From Sceloporus undulatus (lineage: Eukaryota; Chordata; Lepidosauria; Squamata; Phrynosomatidae), in assembly GCF_019175285.1 (NCBI RefSeq), contig NC_056522.1, positions 61,927,468 through 61,991,467 of the forward strand: a stretch of 64,000 nucleotides of DNA, read 5' to 3'. The number at the start of each line of letters is the position of its first letter. Position 1 is the first letter of the stretch. Positions 1 to 9,800 of the stretch are shown piece after piece. The notes beneath the pieces were generated by a model. That model searched no databases and was not told the DNA's origin. It saw only the letters and a program-made list of their open reading frames with translations. The position numbers and the translations under genes are program-made.

Positions 1-22
1 TGAAAGCCTTCGACTTCACAAC
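1..22 (+). mobile_element. possible tail end of a Penelope-like repeat
   Basis: The window opens with TGAAAGCCTTCGACTTCACA. A similar string (CACGAAAGCCTTTGA) closes the Penelope-like fragment near 54165. Too little is inside the window for a firm call. Confidence 0.25.
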
Positions 23-163
23 TGGAGATGCAAGTCCAGCCTGCATGTTGTTTCAGTCCTTAGTGAAGATGGTCTTCTGATGGGGAGGAGATCTTTTGCA
101 GGCAGCTCTTCCTCCTCCTTCTGGCCAAGTGGCAACAGGGAGATTTCAGAGTCTAGGAAATTT

Positions 164-334
164 AAAGTCTATTTGCATCTCAAGAGATGCAACTTTTGCA
201 ACGCATTCCGTCTCCAATTTTGCAATCCAATATGTCTCTAGTTTTGCAACCCAATATATCTCCCTCTTCTGCAATCCAAGGAGACATACATGGATTGCCA
301 AAGAGGGATCTCTGTTGAGATGCAAATAGACTTT
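164..334. repeat. foldback with octamer-containing arms upstream of SRD5A2
   Basis: A perfect 20-base inverted repeat pairs 164-183 (AAAGTCTATTTGCATCTCAA) with 315-334. Each arm holds the octamer ATTTGCAT. The loop between them has repeated TTTTGCAA and AATCCAATAT pieces, so this looks like a small foldback MITE of about 170 bases. It lies about 510 bases upstream of the SRD5A2 start codon. Confidence 0.6.
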
Positions 335-843
335 TACTTTCCCTCGACTTTGAAAAACTCCCTACAAGACGCATGGAGGAGGAGGAGGGGGGGGGGGGGG
401 GGGGGGGGGGGAAGCTGGCTGCGCAAAAGAGACCCTCCCCAGTCTACCAAGCATCTTAACTGAGGCCAGAAACACCCAAAGGCAGGCACCTGGCCATCCT
501 CTCCGAGGGTGCTTTCCTCCTGTTTGCTCTGGGACACATTCTTGCCTGGGGATGAAGAAGAAGAAGAATAAGAAGAAGAAGAAGAAGAAGAAGCCAGTGC
601 CTTTCTGTTGGCCAGTCTACCTCTTGGTGGATGTTCTGGTTTGCTTTTGTGAAAGGGTCCCCCAATGGCCAGCCTCGTCTCCCTGGCCCAGAGGGAGGGG
701 GAGGGGGAGGGGGAGGGGAGGGAGGGAGGGAGGGAGGTGGGTTCAAGGGAGGCGCCTAGTCCAGGCGAAGGAGGCTTTTGGGCGCCCTTCTTCCTCTCCT
801 CCTCCTCCTCCTGCTCCTCAGAGGGAGAGGGAGGTCTGGGAGC
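335..843 (+). other. SRD5A2 upstream region with simple repeats
   Basis: This stretch holds an uninterrupted G run (387-411, 25 bases), an AAG-rich microsatellite (553-593) and a G-rich purine tract of AGGGGG and GGGA units (about 691-737). The purine tract could bind Sp1/MAZ-like factors or fold into a quadruplex. No TATA box is evident. The 5' UTR must lie here, but its start cannot be placed without transcript data. Confidence 0.5.
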
Positions 844-1158
844 ATGCCCTGCTGCTGGGGCTGCTGCTGGCCCAGCCTAGTGGCCGCCCTGAGCTCGGTG
901 CTGGTGGCCCTGGGGCTGCTGCACCTCCGCTGGAACAGCCTCCGCCCCATCCCTTACGGCAAGCACGGCCAGGAGCCCCAGTCCCCGGAGCCCCAGCCCC
1001 CGGAGCAGCACCTGTCCGCCCGCCGCGCCTGGTTCCTGCAGGAGCTACCCGCCTTCCTGGTGCCGGCGCTGCTCCTGGCCGCCCGCAGCCCCCCCGCGCC
1101 TGGCGCCCCTCGGATGCAGGATGCTGGCCGGCATGTTCTGCACCCACTACTTCTACAG
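844..1158 (+). CDS. SRD5A2: SRD5A2 exon 1 (coding part), with a one-base frame problem
   Basis: The first frame runs from ATG 844 through [15 protein letters not shown] and LLLAARS. The expected exon end, [13 protein letters not shown], is in the next frame from 1121 on. The switch falls at a run of seven C (1089-1095). Six C gives [24 protein letters not shown]-type homology and an exon of 314 bases ending in phase AG|G, which exon 2 requires. The donor is CTACAG|GTAACG at 1158/1159. The surrounding DNA is GC-rich and homopolymer-rich, so a sequencing or assembly error is the likeliest cause. A real frameshift allele cannot be excluded. Confidence 0.9.
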
Positions 1159-4100
1159 GTAACGGATCAGCATCATCATCATCAGGGGAAGGGGCTGCAG
1201 CCTCCAGCCTCCCCACACAGCCCTGGCTTTGCCTCTCTTGCAGCACCTTTGAGGCTCCCGGGGAGGAAGAAGTTGGCAGCCGGAGCTCCTTCCTCAGCTG
1301 CATTTCGTAAAAAGACTTAAAGTAGACTTGAGTCTCGAAAAGCTCCTGCTACCAACTTCTTCCTTTCAGGGAGTCTCACAAGTGCTGCAAGAAGTCTCCA
1401 CATACTGACACTATACTGTTACAACACTGTTTTTGCTAGAATTTAAAGATATAGCTGTGTTAGTTTGTAGAAGCAGTATGTAAAGAGATCTTGTAGCACC
1501 TTTGAGATGTACTGAAAGAAAGAAGTTGGCAGCATGAATTTTCCTAGATTTTAGGGCCCATACAGACAGACCCAAATAAAGCTGCTTCGAGTCACTTTGG
1601 AGGTGTGCTGTTTAAATGATGCATGCGTCCTAAGAGTCCAGAAGCCGCACCAAAGCCATGATCCAGCCCTAAGGACTGGAGTATGGACTCTTAAGACACA
1701 TGCATCATTTAAGCAGCATACCTCCCAAAGTGACCCAAAGCAGCTTCATTCTGGCAGTCTGTATGGGGGGACTGTCTTCTTCCTCAGGTGTTTTTTGTGT
1801 GTCCCTCTCTGTGTGTTTAGAAATCCAAAGATACAGTTCATAGAGAGAGGTCTTGTAGCACCTTTAAGACCTAAAGCTCTTCCACACTGTGGAAATAAAT
1901 CATCCTGATACCACTTTTAGGCTATCACTTGTGATGCCACTGAAAGACATAGCTGTGTTAGTCTGTGGAATCAGTCTGTAGAGAGATCTTGTGGCACCTT
2001 TGAGACTCACTGAATGAAAGAAGTTGGCAGCAGGAGCTTTTCTAGATTCCAGTCTACTTCCAAATGCATCTGAGAAAGAAGACTTGTCTCTAATTAAATG
2101 CTCCTGCTGACAGCTTCTTTCTCAAAGGTGTTACAAGATCACTATGTCTATGAGTTCAAAGATATAGCCATGTTAGTCTGTGGAATCAGTCTGTAGAGAG
2201 AAATCTTGTAGCACCTTTGAGACTCACTGAAAGAAGTCGGCAACATCATGAGCATTCCTAGACTTCAGTCTCCTTCCTCAGGTGCATTTGGTAGAAAAAA
2301 CTAAGTAGACTGAAGTCTAGGAAAGCTCCTGCTGCCAACACCTTTCTTTCAGTGAGCCTCAAAGGTGCGACAAGATCTCTCTACAAGCTGATTCTGCAGA
2401 CTAACACAGCTGTATCTTTGAACTTGTTTACGTCAAGATCTTGTGACATCTTTGAGACTCACTGAAAGGAAGAAGTTGGCAGCAGGAGCTTTCCTAGACT
2501 CCAGTCCACTTCTTCAGATGCTTGTGTGCGTGTAGAAATCAAAAGATATAGCCCTGTTAGTCTGTAGACTCAGGATGTTATCAGACAAGGGAAATTGGAA
2601 GTATAATCCAATGGCAATCCGAATGCAATCATGGGGTTTAACCTTATTGCGTGATAGACTACCACACGCAATTTCGGGCAATGGGAAGTCAGTCCGAACG
2701 CAATCATGGGGTTTCACGTTATTGCGTGAGAGGTGATCACATGGAATTTCGGGCAATGGCAAACTATTTTTGGGCAATGGGAAGTCAGTTCAAATGCAAT
2801 TCCAATTGACGTAAATTCTCTGAACTAGCGAATTCATGTGAATGTGTTCTGGCCCCACTTTCTTTTCATTCAAAATTAAGAGAAATTCCTCCCGTGTGAC
2901 AAACTCCTCAGTCTGTAGAGAGAGGTCTTTTAGCACCTTTAAGACCTACTGCTCTTCCACTCTGTGGAAGTAAAGCAGCTTGATACCACCTTTAGGGTAC
3001 CACTTTTGATACCATTCAAAGACATAGCTGTTAGTCTGTAGAATCAGTTTGTAGAGAAGTCTTGTAGCATCTTTGAGACTCACTGAAAGAAAGAAGTTGG
3101 TGGCATGAACTTTCCTAGACTCAAGTCTACTTCTAAATGAAATTGAGGAAGCAGACCTGAGTCTACACGAAAGCTCCTTCTTCAGATGCTTTTGACATCA
3201 GGGTTTTTTTTTCTTTTGATGCTAGTTTTTTTTCTTTCTTTTGGTACCAGGTATTTTTTTCATGTCGCCATCATCATCCTGTGGAATCCTAGGATTTGTA
3301 GTTTGGTGAAGTATTCAGCCTGGTCTGTCAGAGAGGCCTAGTCTGGTGCCTCACCAAACTACAAATCCCAGGATTCTGGAGGATACAGTCATGGCAGTCA
3401 AAGTGGTGTCAAATAGCTTTATGTTCTGCAGTCGGATATGACCTGACTGAAAGAAAGAAGTTGGCTGTGTGAGCTTTCCTAGGCTTAAGTCTACTTCCTC
3501 AGGTGTGTTGTGTGTGTATGTGTTATGTTTCCGACTTATGGGGACCCTCTTGTGGTGTTTTTTTTTGGCAAGGTTTGTTAAGAGGGGGGAGTTGCCCTTG
3601 CCTTGCTTTCTCTGAGGCTGAGAAAGCGTGACTTGCCCAAGGTTACTCAGTGGATTTCCTTGATGAAGATTTGAACTCTGCTCTCCAGAGTCCTAGTCCA
3701 ACGCTCAAACCACAAAGCCACACTGGCTGCTGGCTGTTTAAATAGTCCAAGAAGGTGGTGATGACTGTGAATGCATCTACCTTTGTGTGTGTGTGTGTGT
3801 GTTGTGTGCCTCCAGTCATTTCTGACTTAAAGCAAACCTATCATGGTGGGATATTCTTGGCAAGTTTCTTCAAAAGGAGTTTGCCCTTGCCTTCCTTCCT
3901 CTGAGGCTGAGAGTGTGTGACTTGCCCAAGGTCACCAAGTGGGGTTTTCATGGCCAAGCCAGGATTTGAACCCTATTCTCCAGAGTCCTAGTCTAATACT
4001 TAAAACCACTACAGCACTCTGGTTGATTTAATAGCCTGTGAAGGTGGTGAATGCCTGTGCTTTTTTGTGTGCCTTCAAGTTGTTTCCGACTGACAGCAAT

Positions 4101-6776
4101 CCTATCATGGGTTTTTCTTGGCAAGTTTATTCAGGGGGGCTTGCCTTTGCCTTTCTTCCTCTGAGGCTTAGAGAGTGTGACTTGCACAAGGTCACCTAGT
4201 GAGATTCAGTGGCTGAGTGGGGATTCGAACCCTGCTCTCCAGAGTCCTAACAAACTGCTACACCACGCTGGCTGGTTAAATAGCCCAGTGGTAGTGCTGA
4301 ATGCCTCTACCGTTATGTGTGTGTTGTGTGCTTGGGGCCATAAGAAAGGGGTTGGTCAAGTCGTTCTTGACTCTTGGCGATCTTGTCATGGGGTTTTCTT
4401 GGCAAGGTTTGTTCAGAGGAGGTTAGCCCTTGCCTTCTTCTGAGGCTGAGAGAGTGTGACTTGCCCAAGGCTCCCCAGGAGGTTTAGGCTTGGATCTATT
4501 GGGAGATTAGGTGAGGTAGCACTGTGCAGCCAGATGGTCCAAAATGCACTGCAGAAATAATCCAGTTTGAGACCACTTTAACTGCCCTGGCTTAGTGCTA
4601 GGAAATCCTGGGAACTGTAGTTTATTAAGGCAAAACAGCTATTGACAGAAGGCTAAATGTCTCACAAAACTACAGTTCCCAGGATTTCCTAGCATTTAGC
4701 AAGGGCAGTTAAAGCAGTCTCAAACTGAATTATATCTGCAGTGTGTGTCGGACCAGATTTTGATTACTTGAAATCTGTGGGTTTTAGTCTCAAGCTGGTG
4801 TTCTCCGATAACATCTGATGCATAGCTCCTCCAAAGTAAATTGATACTGAGTCCTTTGGGACTTAAGCTGGCTAGGATTGTAGCTATAAATATGCTTACA
4901 TGTTTGGCATTTGCACTGCAGAATGCCACAACACTCTGCTCTGGTGCCACAACACACTACAGTTCTCAGAATTGCATGGCATCGAGCCATGGCAATTAAA
5001 GTGGTATCAAACTGGTTTATTTCTGCAGTGTGGATGCAGTCACAGTCTTGTCCCACTGAAATCAAGCAATCTCCATGGAAGTGCATAACTGGTCAAGTAA
5101 GATACCAAGAAGCAGCCAACATCACACTCTATGCTACTCTCAAAAGAGACCAACTATTGTGTTCCTGGAGCCTATCAGATAACTACTCTGAAGTAAGACA
5201 ATTGAGTTCAGTGGGACTTATTCTCATGTAGAAATGAATGCATTGGGTTGCACCTGAACTGACCTCAGAAACAGAGCCCTGTTAATCTGGAATAACAGTA
5301 TGCAAAGGGATCTTGGAGCATCTGAGTAAGTAGACAACACACTGCAGAAATACTCAGTTCAGTTTGAGACTGCTTTAACTGCCCTGGCTCAATGCTAGGG
5401 AATTCTGGGAACTATAGTTTTGTGAGACATTTAGCCTTCCCAGTCAGAGAGGTCAGGTGGTGCCACAATAAACTACAATTTCCAGGATTCCCTAGCACTG
5501 AGCCAGGGCAGTTAAAGCGGTCTCAAACTGGATTATTTCCACATTGTGTTTTGGACCCAAGTCTACAAAAGCTGATGCTACAACTTCTTTTGCACAGTTA
5601 GTCTCAAGGGTGCTACAAGATTAGCCCTGCTCACTGACCCTGTTAGGCTGCCTTCTAAAGAAACATGCTTGGGACCTGCCTGCAACTTTTACTGGATGGA
5701 GGCAAGAGTGAAATGTTTGGGATTTCTAACCCTTAATTGCTTATCAGTCTGTATATAACCCCCGTTTTTTACACAGATGCAGGCCAACCAGATATCCTCC
5801 TTTTCCAGGACACATCCTCCATTTCAGCTACTGTCCAGGGGGAATCTCAAAATGTCTTCCTTTTTTAGCATTACAAGAAGCATGAATTTGCATTTATATG
5901 AGTGCTTTTAGGTTTTATTTTGTCATGTCTTACAATTTTATTGAATGTCCTACATTTTACGGTGCCTTGTCCTATTATGTGGTTATGACATCTGATCACC
6001 CTGCACAGATGGAGTGGATTTTAAAACCTCGGGAAGAGCTCGGTTTGATAATTGCCATGATTATAAATATCATTTTCTTTCCATATTTTTTCCTTTCCAG
6101 CTTCAAGATGCCTTGTTTACTAATCTCTTATTCTGTTTCACCAAAAAATTACAATATATGATGGAGTATAAGCATAAATAAGTAAAAAAATATGAATGCT
6201 GTCTAGGGTTGCCATAGGTCAGGACCTCCAAACTGGGACAAATGTAGGACAAATGTAGGACAACATTTTCAAATGGAGGACACTTTTATAAAAATGGAGG
6301 ACATGGGGAAATTGCTGGTTTTTTAAAAAAAATATAGGGTTAGATAGAAGGGGGGTTAAATAAGGGGGTTTGAGAAAGGCGGGCTATAGAAGGAGGGCTA
6401 GATGGGATACCTAGAGGGGGTTAGGGTTAGATAAAGAGGAGTAAGATAGAGAGGGGTTAGAGGGGGGCTTAGAAGAGACTTAAATAAGGGAGTTAGATAG
6501 AGGGAGGTTAGATGGGCTTAAATTCTAAAGCACCAGAGTTGTTCTCTCTGCAGGGCTCTCAGACTACATACACACTGCAGAAATAACCCAGTCTGACAGT
6601 ACTTTAACTGTCCTCGATCAATGCTATGGAATTCTAGGAAATATAGTTTGTTGTGGCTCCAGAGCAGAGCTCTGCTTGTTCAGTGCCAGGAGCTGATTTG
6701 CCTGTGTAGTTTGGCTATCTGTGAATTTCACAAACCGCTCAGATTCCCAGTGATTGGGCGATATATAAATAAATCC

Positions 6777-6818
<42 letters not shown>

Positions 6819-9800
6819 ATAAGGGGGTTAGAGCAGCGGTTCCCAAACTGTGTCCTTTAAGAGATTTTGGACTTCAACTCCCAGAAGCCTCAGACATGTT
6901 ACCCAATAGTCTGAGATTCTGGGAGCTGAAATCCAAAATTATTTCAAGAGCACAGTTTGGGGATCACTGGGTTAGAGAGAGGGGGGAGTAGATAGAAAGG
7001 GGTTGGAGGGAAGTTTAGATGGAGAGAAGGAGGTAGATAGAAGGGGGTTAGAGAGGGCTCAGTTAAAGTGGGGTAACAGGGGGAGAGGGAGTCAGAGAGA
7101 GGGTTAGAGAGGAGAGGGGTGTGTGTTTGGGGGGCCTTGGGGAGGGGGCTTCCAATGTCCAACGGGGTGATCCTGGGGGGAGCCTGGGGCCCAGGAGGGG
7201 CTTGGAAGGTGCCCTCTTGCCTCTCCCGGGTGCCAGCCCCTTCCTCCTCTTCTGAGCCTTGCCGAGGCTCTTCCTCCTCTTCCTCTCCGATGGCTGGGTC
7301 CCTGAGGCGCCCCTCCCCTTTAGTGAGGCAGCTCTCCCAGCGCTTCAGAGCACCTTCCTTGCAAGAGCAGGAGGAGGAGGAGGAGGAGGGCTGGGGGGCA
7401 GGGGTTCCAGAAAAGGGCCCTTTCCTCCCCTCTCCCAGCAGCCTGCCTGGATGGGCAAGGGCCATTGCTGATGCCTGCCTGGCCCTGCTCCTCCTCCTCG
7501 TGCCTTGTTGCCCTGCCTGACTAAGCCTGCTCCTTGGGAGGGCTGGCCAGTAGGGGCAAGGCAGAGCAGCAGAGCCCTCCCCTGCCAGCTCCAGCCCTGG
7601 CTGTTGCGCTCATCACAATATCGGGATGCAGCAGGGCCAGGAGCCGGGCAGAATTGAAGAGGGTGTGACGAGACCAGGAACGCCCCCTAGAAAGCAGGGG
7701 AATCACGCCTCCCACCGGGTTATGGCAAGCCTAATGCTGTCAGATTTCTTCATGAATTGTAGCAGATTTCCTAGACAGTTTTCTCATAGTCTGTAGTTTT
7801 TTAATCTTGGGGCCAAATTACACATTATATGGCAGATGCACAAAGGATTCCTCCCAGCATGTTTCTCTTTCATTTAAAATAACCACAATGGACTGTAGAT
7901 GTCCTCAGTGCAGCTTTATTGGCAGAAAGGGATTCTTCTGAGATATTTTCCAGATCTAATATATCGCCTGAAGCCTCTCTAGCCCAATGAAGGCACATGT
8001 GTACCTTTGCATGTCCGTGTGTGTTTGAGAGAGAGAGATGAGGGAACTGTGGGGCAATTTAAGTTTCCTAAGGCTTCAGCCTTTGGTAAGGAAACAAAAA
8101 TATTAAAATATCAAAAATGTCAATGCCAGACCTGTTAGGGTCTATCTTTAAATCAGCAGAGTAGAAGAAATATGCCCTTGTCCAACTATACTTCCCTGAG
8201 AACTGAGACTGACTAAAAAACAACACAAGTAGCTTGAAGTTAAAACAAAAGTTTACTAATGGCTTTAATCTATATTTACATAGAAGCTAAATCCTAATCT
8301 AGCTAGTGAATAGTGCAGGTACAAAACTAATATTTATCTCACCATCTTTCAAAGAAAGTTGAGAGAGGAAGAAGATGGAAAAATATCAGCAGTTGAAAAT
8401 CTTTAGAGAGAATGCCTCAGCCCCAAAGGGAAAGTGACCTAAATCACATGGTTAGTTTGAATGAGAGAGAGGGAGGGGAGGTTGCGTGCAGGAAATCCTT
8501 GTCTATCTAAAGAGGGGGAAAGAGAATGCAAAAATCTTCCAACAGGAATTCACTGAATTCAGTAGTACTATGTTTAAATGGATTATTCAGGCATACATAT
8601 ACAGTGGCCCCTCCACTTTCAATGAGGTAAGGGGTGAAAGACCCCTGTGAATGTGGGAAAGTTGCAGATAACTGCAAATAAACTATTATTTTTATCTGAG
8701 AGATCACCTCTCTAGGAATTCCACAAGTCCTCCAGTGCAACTTTATGATCAACATTTGCTAGACTTTGATCACAGAATCATGCTGGAAGACCTACAAATG
8801 CCTAGAGAAGTGTTTTCTCTAGGAACCTCCAGGTTCTCCAGCACAACTCAAAAGTCAACTTCTGGCAAAGTTGCACTGGAAGACATAGAGATTCCTGGAG
8901 AGAACATGTTAATCAAAATTGCAAATAATCAAAGCCATAAATGTGGAGGGCCAACTGTAGTCAGGTATATCTGCACAACTATGTGTATCTGTTTCATACT
9001 ACTTTAATTGTCATTTCTTCATCCTACAATTCCTGGGACTTGTAGTTTGGAGCGATTCTTAGTAGACACCAACATTCCCTGAGAAGAGAGGGTGGTGGTG
9101 GTTGTTATGTGCGTTTAAGTTGACTCTGACTTAATGGCGATAAACCTATTATTGGATTTTCCTGAGATGATTTGTTCAAAGGAGATTTTCCATTGCCTTC
9201 CTCTAAGGCAGAGACATAGAGAGTGAGTGAATTACCCAAGGTCATCCAGTGGGTTTCCATGGCTGGGTGGGGGTTCAACCCCTGGTCTCCCAGAATCCTA
9301 GTCCAACACTTAAATCCCTATGACCATACTGGCTGAAAGGATTTCATCAGTTTAATTCTGTACTGTAGACAGGTACATAGGTTATCTTGGGAAATGTAAT
9401 TCTTCGGAGTAGATTAGAGCAGTGATTCTTCTCAGCCTTTAGCCCACTAGATGTTTGGGACTTCATCTCCTAGAATCCTTGACCATTGTCCATGTGCAGG
9501 AAGAATCTTCTGGGTGCTGAAGTCCAAACCATCTGGGAGACCAAATCATAGAATTATAGAGTTGGAAGAAACCTCAAGGGCCTTCCAGTCCAACTCCCTG
9601 CCATGCAAGAACACTGAATTAAAGCACCCTTGACAGATGGCCATCCAGCCTCTGTCTAAAAAATACAGGGAGAGGCGGGATATAAATACATAAATATTAT
9701 TAAATATAAAAACCTCCAAAGAAGGAGATTCCACCACACTCTGAGGGAGTGTCCTCCACTGTCAAACAGCTCTTACTGTCATGGCATTCTTCCTAATGTT

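Larger units (their letters stand above)
6204..7733. mobile_element. hAT-type non-autonomous transposon, 1530 bases, with nested insertions
   Basis: The ends TAGGGTTGCCATAGG and, inverted, TAGGCTTGCCATAACC are flanked by an identical 8-base duplication ATGCTGTC (6196-6203 and 7734-7741), as made by hAT transposases. The interior is purine-rich with irregular GGGTTAGATAGA-type units (6330-6520, 6970-7110), then GC-rich (7110-7720) with GGA/TCC runs. Long open frames over the GC-rich part are compositional and match no protein I know. Inserted inside are a B fragment (6560-6660), a SINE tail with an ATT run (6770-6816) and a family E element (6834-6969). Confidence 0.8.

Noticed and set aside
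844-1158. Assignment to SRD5A1 instead of SRD5A2
   Set aside because: [31 protein letters not shown] and [10 protein letters not shown] match type 2. Type 1 differs at each of these places.
552-1310. Long open frame of 252 codons over the SRD5A2 first exon
   Set aside because: It starts in an AAG microsatellite and is a GC-rich shadow of exon 1 in other frames. It crosses the true donor at 1158. Only its last stretch before 1158 overlaps the real downstream reading frame.
3511-4490. CRISPR-like array of direct repeats
   Set aside because: The units are SINE copies of about 250-290 bases in a vertebrate genome.
7119-7520. Overlapping open frames on both strands near 7.1-7.5 kb
   Set aside because: The DNA is GC-rich with GGA/TCC runs inside a hAT element, and the products are low complexity with no domain.
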